From NCBI GenBank assembly GCA_030770535.1, contig JASVEC010000072.1:1-64000 (forward strand): 64,000 nucleotides of DNA. The letters run 5' to 3'. Under the pieces are notes generated by a model. That model saw only the letters and a program-made list of their open reading frames with translations, was not told the origin of the DNA and searched no databases. This stretch comes from Batkoa obscura (taxonomy: Eukaryota > Entomophthoromycota > Entomophthoromycetes > Entomophthorales > Batkoaceae). Shown here piece by piece: positions 1 to 11,111 of this stretch (the stretch's first letter is position 1; each line of letters begins with the position of its first letter). The position numbers and the translations under genes were made by a program.

Positions 1-28
1 AAAAATCATAGGTTGTTTTTAATTCAAA

Positions 29-903
29 ATGATAATAAGAAACAAAATTTTAGTATTAGGCAGAGAGCAATTAAGAAAATGGGGATTTATAGAACGTAAT
101 CAATTAAATAATAATAATAAAGATATCCAAACTAAAACATAAACCATTTCACCAAGATTTAGCATCTGAGTTAGGGCATAAAGAGGGCTATTATGAGCCA
201 GAATCTGTAGTTCCGTTTGAGTTAAACATAGACTCAATTAAAATAAAATTGAAATTTTATTTGAATACGATCAAAGATGATGATTTTGTAAATAAAGACT
301 ATCGATTTTTTAAACTTTACAGTAATACTTTTGTGGGCCTTTTTTATACGTTTAGACCTGGAGAAGAAGTAAGTTTTTGATTTACAATGAAATAGAGTTA
401 ACGATATTGATTTTTAGGAAATGACTAAAAATGATTTGGAAAAAATATTAGCAGTTTTACCAAGGGATGATGTCAAATTGAGATTTTGTATTTTATTAAA
501 TGATAATAAAGATTGCGATGAAATGGAATTGAATAAATTAATTTATTGGTGTAATCAAAACCTATTTGAGTTTATTGATTTAACCCAAAGTTCTAGAGGT
601 ATTTTGTTTTTACTTCAATTGATTTACTTTTATATATGATATATAGGTCAAGACGAAGGCGTTGAACGTATCATTGAAGTGTTATATTCTCAGAATTGGA
701 AGGGCTTAATCAAATTAGGTATAATTAAGTCAAAGTTTATTTGAATTTTGATATTTATATTTGTAGCAAAAGAACTTGATAAAATTGAAGATAAAATAGG
801 TATTGTTTTTATTCATTTATAAATAAATTAATTTATTTTTAATGTAGTAAGAAACAGAGTTGTAAGTAATTTAGAATGGGATAGTTTAAATCACGAGGAT
901 TAA
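29..903 (+). CDS. Alpha/gamma-adaptin-binding protein p34 (AAGAB/IRC6-like)
   Basis: A five-exon gene is read by splicing GT-AG introns (first intron starts at about 95; others follow positions 369, 598, 719 and 798). The product is about 215 residues. It opens with KILVLG, like strand 1 of the G-like fold of this family. It ends with the family's C-terminal region, where a TQSSRDEGVERIIEVLYSQ segment is followed by W-K-G-L-I-K-L. Known family members chaperone clathrin adaptor subunits during AP1/AP2 assembly in the cytosol. The start is the first ATG of the window's first open exon. The ATG is 28 bases from the edge, so a longer upstream exon cannot be excluded. Assignment rests on remembered family motifs, not a search. 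Confidence 0.6.
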
Positions 904-3112
904 GTAAAGCTAAACACAGTTGGTATGACTTTAATTAATTTAAATATATAAAGAAGATAATAAAATGAAGTATTAATGATAATATTAACATATTCATTAT
1001 TATGGGCTACCGAATAGCTCTTTAGATATTTGATTTACTTATTTTCCAGTTTGCTTAATTGAATGAAGCTATTGCTATGCTTATTTATTGGTATATTGAA
1101 TATTAGTGAAATAAACCTCAAAGTAATAATAGGATAGCTGTATATTTTTCATTATTTAAAATTGCTACATGAATTTTATTAATGATAATGGCTGTTTTAT
1201 ATACTAAATAATTTTAATTAATTATTGTGACTTTGCGTCAACTCATTAAACTAAATTTATGCACAAAAACTTCTATAAAGCTTAGACACACGCAAGCTTT
1301 GCAAAACAACCACTATTCAAATCTACAACAGCAGTCTAGTTTCTGTGTAATCCACAGCTATTTCTTTGCATGATTATACACAAATCTACCAATATTGCTA
1401 TAAAAACTACTGTGTATCTATATATCGTATACTTTAATGTTATAGTAAATATTTCACACAATTTTAAGCTTATTTTGACTAAATCAAACCTGTGTTAGTA
1501 GCAATTCTATTGAAAATTTAACTTTCATACTAGAGCTATTTAAGTTATGCACAAAATAAATGTAGTTAAAATATAAAACATTATATTTATTGAACAAAAA
1601 TAAAAATCATAATGTTGATAGTCCAGATCTAGTAAGTACAATAAAATGTGAATTCGTAAAGTTTTTTGATTTTTTTACAAAAAGTACACAAGCAATAATG
1701 GATAACCTAGAATATACCAAAACAAAGCAAAGAGTTAATAATAGTACAAACTTTAATGAAGGATCTAATTTAGAAATTAAAATAAATTGCAATAAACATT
1801 ATTAAATAAATTAAGCCGAGTTTATACATCTTGAATTGAGTTTTGTCTGCTAGTAAACTAAAAATAGTTTAATCATTTGGAACCGTTACTTTATTCAACA
1901 AAAGAATAAACTGGGTTTTTGATATAAGAATGAAAAAGAAGAGGTAGAGAGGAAGCATGAAAATTAAATTACTACCGAAAAAAATGTTACAATCTAATAA
2001 AAGTTAAAAAATTAATTATAACCTCATAAAGAAGTACTAAATTAACTAAAATATTTTACTACTAGTGCTACCGGCACTTTAAAAAAAACATTAGTTTAGT
2101 TTTTTTCAAGTATTAAAGCAACTTTACTGAAATTAAAACTGTATAATATAGTATTTTATATTCATTTAATCCGATAATTTGTTATTCTTTATAGCTATAA
2201 ATAAATGTAATAATAAAAATATACTTTTTAAAATATAAAAAGGCACAATCCTTTCGGTATTATTAACAATTTGGGTTGATGGGGATAGAAATAATAGTTC
2301 ATGATTGGCTTTACTTGAAATCATACTATAGGTTAGACTTGAAAATTTATCATTAATAATATTTAATTTATTAAATTAAACAAATTTATTTAGTTTCATA
2401 AAATATAAGCTAATTTATGTTTAATTTAGTACTATTTCATTATTTTTAAAAAATCTTTAAATTAGCATAGATTATCAGCTGACCAAAAATAAAGGATGGT
2501 GGTCAACCTGAAATTTTCAAAGCTAGATCAAGAATAAACTATATAGAACCGAGAAATTGTAAAGCAAAAAAATGGTGGTTGTTTTGAAGTTGCTGGAATT
2601 AGCGGTGGAATTTCTAAATAAATGATTTCCTAATAAGCAATAGTTTATTATTTTAAATGAATAATTTAAGAATCAATGATAACTAAACATAATGTTCCTG
2701 CTACTTTCTTTTATTTGAAGTTCATTTTTTGACTGACTGTTACAAGTGTTCCTCACATACAATTAATATTATAATAGTATACGATGTAAGTTTTTAAGAG
2801 TACAATTATTTGGTAAACAATGAATTTGAAGATAACCTTAGATTTGGATATTAGATAGAATAATTTAATGATAATTTCACTCACCTAAGAACAGAGCAAT
2901 AATTAGAAGACTAAAAATAACCGAAAGTGATTGGCCAATTTTTAAAATTCAAATCAAATTATATAAAGGTGTGGGAATCCAATACCCAGTAAAATTAAAA
3001 CCAAGTCAAAAACTATTTTAATAAGAGTCTAATCATTCATTTATTTAGTAATTTAAAATATCAGTAATAAGTGAATAATAATTTATTATTACTATCATCC
3101 CACCTGCTTTGG
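904..3112. other. Gene-free stretch upstream of the NDT80-like gene
   Basis: About 2.2 kb of very AT-rich DNA. The only open frame above 70 codons (1590-1805) has no recognisable motif, no visible splicing partner and Lys/Asn-rich random-looking composition, so I do not call it a gene. No tRNA-like or MITE-like sequence was seen. It probably includes the long promoter of the NDT80-like regulator. Confidence 0.5.
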
Positions 3113-3120
3113 TATAAATA
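3113..3120 (+). promoter_or_regulatory. TATA box of the NDT80-like gene
   Basis: TATAAATA lies 60 bases before the start codon at 3180, followed by a pyrimidine-rich stretch ending just before the ATG. This is the clearest core promoter in the window. Function is inferred from sequence and position only. Confidence 0.5.
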
Positions 3121-3179
3121 AAAAAACAAATCCACATTTTTTAGTTGCAACTTTCTTTTTTACTTTTTCTTACTTTTAA

Positions 3180-4748
3180 ATGAGTAATAAAGTATCCCAA
3201 TATACCACTGCCACTATACATAATAGTAATAATATGGATATGACACTAATAAACAACCCATCGTCTTTAGTAGTTGACACCAGTAATTACAATGCTATGA
3301 CTTCATCTAACTATCAATTGCCACCCGTTTACTATGATTCAATGAATAGACAAGCTAATTCCAACTATTTATATCATCCTTCCCAGCACAACAATACCGC
3401 CATTAACTACACACATAATGCTAGTAATTCTTCTTTATATAGCTATACAGACTCACCAAGCATTAATCCTAATCATTTGGGCGGAAATATTAAAAATTTA
3501 TCGCTGCCCCCATTGTCATTTAATAATACTAATACTAATCAACATCAACACTACCATTATCAACAGCAATATCATTCAGCACTCAATAACATAAATAACA
3601 ATAATGTTAATAGCTCTAATCCTAGCTCTAATCCTATCAATACTACTCCAACTGCTATGGCTAATAATGAAGGTGAAGATGATTTATCTGGTACCAATAG
3701 CGCTGATGTAGTAACTGAAGATCTTTTTTTTTTAAAATACAAAGACTTGAGCAAGTTGTCTTATATCGAGAACAATCCCAGCGGTATACCGGGTGTTAGA
3801 GAAAGAACGCTCATCCCAAAGCTAAGTGTAAAAATCGATCGAGGTTTTTTTATGGCTGAAAACAAGGTGACCTGTTATCGTAGAAATTATTTTCAGTTGA
3901 CGTGTAATTTACATATGTTTGACCAAGATAATAATGAGGTCGATTTATCTAACAACAATTTCAATAATTTAGTGATTAAAAATAACAATATTAGCCCTAC
4001 TCCCATCAAAGCTTTTTTCATTGGTTTAACCGCTACTTGTGAAAGTGATAAGCAAGGCATCGATTTAGTGCAACATACCACTAAGCGTGATAAAGGACCA
4101 AGGGAAACACCAAAGTTTAAATCAATTACTCCATGTGTAAGTTATGGCTCAACTCTATTACAAAAGAGCGTATTATTTGATCGTTTACAATTTAAAAAAG
4201 CAACAGCAAATAATGGTCGTCGTAAAAATCAACATCATTATTTTAATCTCAACTTAGAATTATGGGCTGAATTGGAAGATGGTACCTTAGTACCTATTAC
4301 CACAAGGCATAGTAATAGTATCGTTGTTCGTGGCCGCTCTCCAGGCCATTACCTTGACGCCGGAGGTTTTTATCCATATAAAAGAGCCACTGCTAAACAT
4401 GTTATAAGCAAATCAAAATCAAAAGAAAGGAAAATTAGTTTTATCAACCATCACAATAGCATGAAAGTAACTCAAGATAGTGCTGCTGATTATCCATCGA
4501 ATTCAGTAGCACTGGCACCTGTTAATATGAATTATGATGGCACTGTCAACCAAGCTCCCTTTTATTCATATTATAATTCCCAAGAACAATATGATGCTTA
4601 TTATACTACTGGTGTGATTACTCCAGTACCAACCGCTTTCCATTCTGCTTTACCTACTGCAAAAAATTCACCAACGGATGAGTATAACTCGATTGACCCA
4701 AATTTGCATTTTGATTCAAATTTGCAATACCAATTTAATCATTTCTGA
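3180..4748 (+). CDS. NDT80/PhoG-family transcription factor
   Basis: A single-exon, 522-residue protein. Residues 1-165 are Asn/Ser/His/Gln-rich and low complexity. The NDT80 DNA-binding domain (p53/Ig-like fold) spans roughly 175-400. Its signatures include CYRRNYFQLTC (from about residue 232), VQHTTKRDKGP, FKKATANNGRRKNQHHYF and VVRGRSPGHY (about 382-391). These are the diagnostic blocks of the family, including the Arg residues that contact DNA in Ndt80. The C-terminal 120 residues are Tyr/Asn-rich and may be an activation region. Relatives control meiosis, filamentation, secretion or nutrient responses; which applies here cannot be told. The start sits directly behind a TATA box and a CT-rich leader. 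The stop is TGA. Confidence 0.93.
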   Translation: MSNKVSQYTTATIHNSNNMDMTLINNPSSLVVDTSNYNAMTSSNYQLPPVYYDSMNRQANSNYLYHPSQHNNTAINYTHNASNSSLYSYTDSPSINPNHLGGNIKNLSLPPLSFNNTNTNQHQHYHYQQQYHSALNNINNNNVNSSNPSSNPINTTPTAMANNEGEDDLSGTNSADVVTEDLFFLKYKDLSKLSYIENNPSGIPGVRERTLIPKLSVKIDRGFFMAENKVTCYRRNYFQLTCNLHMFDQDNNEVDLSNNNFNNLVIKNNNISPTPIKAFFIGLTATCESDKQGIDLVQHTTKRDKGPRETPKFKSITPCVSYGSTLLQKSVLFDRLQFKKATANNGRRKNQHHYFNLNLELWAELEDGTLVPITTRHSNSIVVRGRSPGHYLDAGGFYPYKRATAKHVISKSKSKERKISFINHHNSMKVTQDSAADYPSNSVALAPVNMNYDGTVNQAPFYSYYNSQEQYDAYYTTGVITPVPTAFHSALPTAKNSPTDEYNSIDPNLHFDSNLQYQFNHF

Positions 4749-5748
4749 TCTAAGTTATCATTAATAATGATTCGCTTTTAGATTAATTAATTGTCATCTC
4801 TTTTTTTCTATATAGTTCGTTCCTTTGTTTAATCCTTTTATGATTGTATCTTCTTCCTTTTTTTGAGTAGAGAAATAACTCTACTTTGCATAAAATTTAC
4901 TTTAATATAATAATAAATCAGATAAAAATAAACCCAAAGTTTATACAATATAACTTTGAAAATATTTTTTGAAATTATTATATACAAAAATCTAACTAAT
5001 ATCCTTTACAGTACAAAACTAGTATTTTTTGTATCAGATAACCAGCATTACAGGAATATTTAAAATGCTATGAAACAAATTAGGTGAAAAGCATACATCT
5101 AACACAAATAATTTAAAGATGGTGGTAGTTTTTTCTTCCGAACAAGCAAAAGGGGCCTGATTGTGTGAAGAAATAATCTTCATATTAACTTTTATATTAT
5201 TTGTACGATAAAAGATAATTACAGATAATAAACGAATTAGGCCATATGATAGACATTTAACTAGCATAAATCTATATTTGTTTTCGGGTATAAACATTTA
5301 TAAGCAAAACAAAACAATTTGCGCACAAAAGAGTAATTGATTTAAATATGAAAATCATGGAGAATAGTGTAGAAGTTCATTTTTTTGTAGAGCACCATAA
5401 AATTCCATTAATATTTAATTCATCTTTATCAAGGATGTTAAAAACTTATTAGGCACAAATAAAGCATTTGCGAGTTTCTGACTTTTTAGAAATCTTAAAA
5501 ATAACAATACTAAAAGCTATGATAATAAAGCAGTTGATTTGTAATATTACTGTTATTATTATTTTAATTAATAGAGTTGCTGGAATTGATAATTTATGAA
5601 AATTGCAGCAAAATTAAATGCAAAATTCATGATTAACAAATTATTCACTCCCTTAATTTTTAGAAAAACAAAATAAAACCTACTATTCTCATTATAGACT
5701 AATAATAATAAAATATAACTCTTTATAATAACACTCTAACAAACCAAA
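4749..5748. other. Gene-free stretch
   Basis: About 1 kb of AT-rich DNA between the NDT80-like gene and the coiled-coil gene. A reverse-strand open frame at 5034-5297 (87 codons) has no motif and no visible intron partners, so it is not called. No repeats recognised. Confidence 0.45.
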
Positions 5749-6468
5749 TGGAACCTGAATATACTAATATAGCTCAGCTATTAAATAACATAATCGAGGA
5801 TGATGAGAAGTTAAAATTAATTTTTAGTACCAAATTCAGCTATTTGAGTATAGCAATAATAGCGTAAATGATAACAATATAGACGAATCCTCTTTATTCC
5901 AGAAAAAACAAGCTTTGCAAACTAAAGTAAAAGAACTAGACCTTGAGCTAAATAATTTAAGAGTAATCATAATGTATTGAAACTCAAAAACAAAACTAAT
6001 TTAAATAAATTAGAAACTAGGTACAAATACAGCCGATGATAATATATTAACCACACCTTTAAAACAAAACTCCTGGTTAGCTGAGATGAATTATGATCAA
6101 TTTAAAGATAAAATCGGACGGTTTATTCAATTTTTTGAAAAGTGCTTTTTACCCCATTTAGATAAGGTAAAGGTCACTAAAGAGGAGGAAGATGTTGATG
6201 GTAGAATTAACTCTCTCTTTATTTAAAAAATTAATCAGGTTTTAGGTGATTCAGTTGATACTATATTTCAACACGTTGCCAATTGTAATGAGGTAGTTTT
6301 TTTACTATAGGGTTTCTAAATAACTCGTGTTAATTTTTCATTTTGTAGTTAATACAGCAGCTTAAAAAAGATGTTAAAGTAGGTTTCGAATTGTCAAATC
6401 AACAACAGATAGTCAAAAATTGTGAAATTATTTTGAGCAAAATTAAACAAATTAAGCAGTTGAATTAA
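5749..6468 (+). CDS. Unassigned coiled-coil protein, one apparent frameshift
   Basis: Not recognised. A conceptual gene starts with MEPEYTNIAQLLNN at 5749. After a Gln/Lys/Glu-rich coiled-coil segment ending KVKELDLELNNLR, introns can be placed at about 5968-6017, 6168-6238 and 6293-6348, all GT-AG and frame-preserving. The last exons read VLGDSVDTIFQHVANCNE, then LIQQLKKDVKVGFELSNQQQ, ending QLN* at 6468. The intron at 6168 removes an otherwise in-frame TAA at 6224-6226. One problem remains: near 5832-5834 (a run of three A) the frame must change by one base to pass from the first segment into the coiled coil. That is a sequencing indel or a genuine break. The size (about 190 residues) and helical content would suit a small structural subunit such as a kinetochore or complex component, but I do not assign one. 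It converges with ARS2 downstream. Confidence 0.5.
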
Positions 6469-6598
6469 ATGTGATAATAGTAAAAGCTGTTTATTTATCA
6501 TACCTTTATGTCATCCTTTCTTCAAATTTATATAACAACTATAATAAAATGAAAACAGAAATAGTTTAGCAAGCATAGTATTTATTTATTTTTTATAA

Positions 6599-9201
6599 TC
6601 AAAAAGCAAAATCATCTGGAGCATCTAAATCAACATAAGAGGTAATCTGGCGTGGATCTTTAGCAGTAGTATTATTATTTAAATTGGTATTATTGGATGT
6701 AATAACCATATTTGGAATTGGTATGTTAGTTGTGGTGGAAGCTGAAATCGGGTAAACACCTGGATAATTCAAAGTGGCATTATTTTTATTATTAAGTAAT
6801 GTATTATTTTGGATTAATGGATAAACACCTTGGTGATGACTATTATTGTTGTTTTTGGTATTATTATTCCCAATAAATTGATTGTTAGATAGATTGATAG
6901 GTTGTGACAATGATAATGGAACAATACGATTTGGATCTCTAATGTAATTGTTATAATAACTATAATTCATCAAACTCACTTCAGTATTTAAGGCATCCAT
7001 ATGCTTACTTAAGATATGCTTTTTGACATATTCTCTCCCTTTGAATAGTTTATTGCATATCTTACATTTATGTTTACTTTCAGTAAGTTCTTCAACATAT
7101 CCCTTACTATCAATTATTTCTTCCGTTATTTTTTTAACATTAATTCCTCCAATCTTTTCAATTTCACTATAATCGTCTTCATTAATTAATTTCCTCTCAA
7201 TTTTAGTATCTAATTGTTCAACCCAAATATCACCTAAATTAACATCATTATTACTTTATCAATATGTTTTAACTAATTAATTACCACTGCGAGTTGACAC
7301 TACTCTTGGTAAGGATCTTAAATGATTTTTACATTTTCTTTGAAGTTCCATAGGATTCTCTGAATCCACACAGCAATAGTAACAAAAACAAAATATATTT
7401 CTAAGGCAAGCTAAATATAGATCAAGTGTTTGTTTAGTCTATAAAATTATTAATTATTAGCTAATTATTATTTAAATTTACTTACTTCATATAAATCATC
7501 ATTTGGTAGTGCAAAGTTCTCAACTCTCTTCTTACGGAATATAGTTTCAAGTCGTTCTTGGATTAATTTATTGCATGGCATTTCATTATCAAACATTGTC
7601 TCATAATATTTAACTAATTTTTGTACTTGTAACGAATCAATACTGATACGTCTTGCTGTATTGGATATTTCATTTGCAGTGCGTAAACTACTTTTTTGTA
7701 AATGTTTTCCAAAATATAAAGTAAATTCATCCACCTAAAAATAATATAATTAATCATATACTCTACTATATTGTCATTGCTATTACATTAGTTTTGTCAA
7801 CTGCTTCCAATGCTTTATCAAGATCTGTACCCATTTCAAAGAACACCCATCCGATTCGATGAAATCTTTTAAGCATATTAGGCTCTCCAAGCATTAAATA
7901 ACGAAATCCATCTGCTTTTTTACAAACCTATTTGATAGATTAATATATAACGAATCTGGTATAGTATTGTTATTACTTCTAAAATTTGGGCCTTAGAAAT
8001 TGATGGTGGTATACTTTTTATAAATAAAGCTGGTAAATCCTCAATATCTATTTTATCATCATTATTTTCTTCTCTAATTTCACCTACTACCTCTTCTTTC
8101 TTCGTTTCCTCTTCTCCGTCTTCTTTTTTTTCTAGCTTTGGTCCTTCCTCTTCTTCCTTCACTTCTTTTTTAACACTTAATTCTAAACTGATATCAGGTA
8201 ATGCTATAAAAAGGTCAATAAAAATAAAGCTAAAAATAAACAGATTTACCTGCTTTAGGTACATCAAAACAAATATCATCATAAACGCCTTCTTTCAAAT
8301 CAGTAGTAAATTTCTCGTACGCTTTCATCCTTTCTAATTTTAATTTTTGTTTATATTCTTTCAAATAATCCGGATGGTATTTTTCTTGAAACCAAGGTTC
8401 ATTTTTATGCTCTTCAAAAAAGTACTTATATTGTAATACACTATATTGGTCTTTATATTCTTCATAACGTTTTTTAATATTATAATCTGAATGCCTCTGA
8501 TTAGGTTCGTTAAATCTTAAATAATCTGCATAGTAATCAATCGAAACTAAATCTGGAATATTTAGTGGGTCAACTAATTCCGGAATCCTATTGTAAAATA
8601 TTATTATTGTATTTTATCGTTTGATTAGTAGTTTTACTCATTGTCAAATTCTTCAGGTAAGGGGATACCTGGTTCATTTACTTTATTATTAGTTGGATGA
8701 TCAAAATCATAATTACTGACAAACTGATCAGGTGCTGGTCTATAAATTAATATTAATACATTATATGTTAATTTTCAAATTATCCTACAACCTTCTATCT
8801 CTAGGTAAGTTTCTTTCACTTCTATCGTAATTGTTTTCATTATATCTTCGGGATCTTCCGTGTGAATTATCCTTGTATCTGTCTCCTCTTTCCTCGTGTC
8901 CTGAGTATCTTCCTCTTGAATAGTAGTTTTCTTTTGGATATTTGTTTTTTGAGCTTGATTCGTCATTTGGAGAAGGCGAACGTTGTCTTCTAGTGGCAGA
9001 ATCTATATTCAATATAAATCAATATTATTGTTACATACTGTCATCTTGTACATTACCAACATTACTGGTGTTATACTCCCTACGAACAGGACTATGAGAT
9101 CTACTTTTAGCTTTATTATTCCATTCTTGTTTCCCAACTTCATTATTTCTCCCACGTCCTTGCTCCCCTCTAATTCCATCACTATCGACCGAGTTATCCA
9201 T
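6599..9201 (-). CDS. ARS2/SERRATE-like zinc-finger protein
   Basis: A multi-exon reverse-strand gene. The start at 9201 gives MDNSVDSDGIRGEQGRG followed by an Arg/Ser/Asp-rich region with RS-like dipeptides (about 8785-9120). Next come the SERRATE/Ars2 N-terminal motifs YDFDHPTNN and a block ending WFQEKYHPDYLKEYK. A Glu/Lys-rich acidic stretch (near 8050-8170) and an RRM-like segment LFIKSIPPSISKAQILE follow. Close to the C-terminus is a C2H2 finger, CKICNKLFKGREYVKKH plus a second His (about 7000-7080), with a Asn-rich tail. ARS2 bridges the nuclear cap-binding complex to RNA processing and decay machinery. Domain order matches the family. The Asn-rich tail and final TGA are clear; exact splice sites of the middle exons were not all checked. 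Confidence 0.85.
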
Positions 9202-9726
9202 ACTGCCTAGTTTATTTAATCACCTTTAGGTTAAAATTTTAATATTGGTTTAATTCACATTTAATTTTAAACATTTTATCAAAATATCTCTCTTAAAAAA
9301 ATCAAATAGTCAAAAAATTACTTAATAAAATATATAAAAAGGAACCTAGTTTTGCTTCAAAATTCTCGCCCCTTTAAACTATTTTTTGCACTTTGCTTTA
9401 GAAAATTAATCTCTTCTTTGCTTTCATTGGTTGATTTTATAATTGATCATGCTTTTTTGTTTTTACTATGGTTTAAATAATAATATTATAATAGCAATAA
9501 ATAATGATAGTATGAGAATGGTAAAAGACTTAAGTGTTATGATTCCAAATAGCTTAAACTTTATTTCGAAACTGATAGTAGGTTTAAGCTAATAGACTAT
9601 AAAAAGGTGTAAAAATTATTGGTAGTTTATAACTTTAAAAAAATACAAAAACACTAAAAAAATAAATATCGACACTTTAAAAAAATACTTCATTTTAAAC
9701 AGATTTTAATAATACTTTATTTTACT

Positions 9727-10197
9727 TTATCCTTTAACAACTTTACCAACAATTGGATATCTTTTTGAGAAAAAGGAGTGCCAGTTATTTAATGTATTAG
9801 TCTACAGAGAAATAAAATTAATATTTAAAATTAAGAAATATATTATTGAACTTACTGCTTCTTCATCAATGTTACTTATATCTGAATGACAATCTTCTGG
9901 ATTTAATGAACTGGTGGCTAAAGCCTAATAAATATTATATAAACTTAAATAACCCTTATTCTGTTATTGATGATAACTTACATAAGAAGCGTCTTTTCCA
10001 GCGAATATATGATAACCTCCACCAGGTCCATAAGAGGATGGGTTACCAGATACATCAAATACGTCGCCTTTAATGACTACGTAGATAGGTAAACCTTCAT
10101 TAGATCCATCATGCTTTGATAAACTAGATTCAGGGATTGGAGTAGTTAAAGGAGCAGGTTGTGGTGGTAAAGATTGATTAGAATTTCCAGTAAACAT
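9727..10197 (-). CDS. Dap1/MAPR cytochrome b5-like heme protein
   Basis: Three exons encode about 125 residues. Exon 1 carries a Pro-rich N-terminus then IYVVIKGDVFDVSG, SSYGPGGGYHIFAGKDAS, the hallmark of the membrane-associated progesterone receptor/Dap1 family, including the conserved Tyr residues used as heme ligand and support. The donor GTAAGT follows DASY. Exon 2 gives ALATSSLNPEDCHSD and exon 3 ends NNWHSFFSKRYPIVGKVV. No clear N-terminal membrane helix is present, unlike many relatives. Dap1 binds heme and activates cytochrome P450 enzymes of sterol synthesis (Erg11) at the ER. It shares a 167-bp divergent promoter region with the molybdopterin synthase gene. Confidence 0.88.
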
Positions 10198-10364
10198 TTT
10201 TAGAATATAAATTTAAAAGTTTAAGGTTTGAAATTTTTAGTTTTGGATTAGGTCATTACATTTGAAATTTTATTGAATGCCTTAAAATAGTGAATTTCAT
10301 TGGACCATTTTTTAAATTTTATTGTTAATAATCTCAAAATAGAATTATATCATATACTTAAAAA
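10198..10364. promoter_or_regulatory. Divergent promoter of Dap1 and MoaE-like genes
   Basis: The 167 bases between two start codons facing away from each other must hold both promoters. No strong TATA box is visible; the segment is AT-rich and unremarkable. Confidence 0.4.
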
Positions 10365-10921
10365 ATGATGGAAGATATAATATATGAAACAGAACTTATT
10401 AAATTAATATTAACATACAGCCCAATCGATGTAGCTAGTTGCTTAGAGTGGGCAAAGCATCCTAAAGCTGGTGCTATATCTTCTTTTATAGGTACTACAA
10501 GGGATAACTTTGATGGTATTGTTTTTTAACTACATATAATAACTTGGCTAATAAACCTTTTTTATCAGGTAAAAATGTCTTAAATTTAGAATACACAAGC
10601 TATAGAGAAATGGCGATAAAAGAGATGAATAAATTATGCCTTCAGGCGATCGAAGAATATAGTAACTTTGTAAAACCTTCATCTTGTTGTTCTTCGTCAA
10701 GTGACCAAGTTCAAATGTTAGAAAATAAAGTTAAAAAAATTATTGTAGTCCATCGATTGGGTAAAGTAGGTATCAAAGAAGAATCCATTTTAATTGCTGT
10801 TTCTACTCCGCATAGAGAGCTGGGATTAAAAGCGTGTCAATTCCTTATTGATCAGATTAAGGTCAAGGTGCCCATTTGGAAAAAAGAAGTATTAGAGGAT
10901 GGGGATAAGCTGTGGAAATAA
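10365..10921 (+). CDS. Molybdopterin synthase catalytic (large) subunit, MoaE/MOCS2B
   Basis: Two exons. Exon 1 reads MMEDIIYETELIKL then GAISSFIGTTRDNFDG, the start of the MoaE fold. A 54-nt intron (10513 to about 10566) is removed and exon 2 resumes with KNVLNLEYTSYREMA. The catalytic region HRLGKVGIKEESI and the C-terminal VPIWKKE motif, both typical of the family, are present. Length is about 168 residues, normal for MOCS2B. The enzyme inserts two sulfurs into precursor Z (cPMP) with the small MoaD-like subunit to make molybdopterin, in the cytosol. No partner subunit is visible in the window. Open frame from 10544 is only the intron end plus exon 2; the true start is the ATG at 10365, with another ATG directly behind it. 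Confidence 0.9.
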
Positions 10922-11111
10922 AGTAAATAATAGTAGTAAATTCATTAAAATTAGTGTTCATTTATTGGATTGTCTTGTTTTCAACTATTATAGACTACAA
11001 TGAAATTATAATAATGAGTTGGAATTTTAGCAATGATTTATCTTTGACGTAATAATTTAAACTTAATTTAAAATTTAAAAAATTGAATTCAATATTTTAT
11101 TTTTTTTAAAA

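Noticed and set aside
1590-1805. 71-codon forward open frame and its reverse shadow
   Set aside because: No motif, Lys/Asn-rich composition expected from AT-rich DNA, no splice partners or promoter signal.
5034-5297. 87-codon reverse open frame
   Set aside because: No motif or neighbouring exons; likely chance in gene-free DNA.
6224-6226. In-frame TAA as a second break in the coiled-coil gene
   Set aside because: A frame-preserving GT-AG intron (about 6168-6238) removes it.
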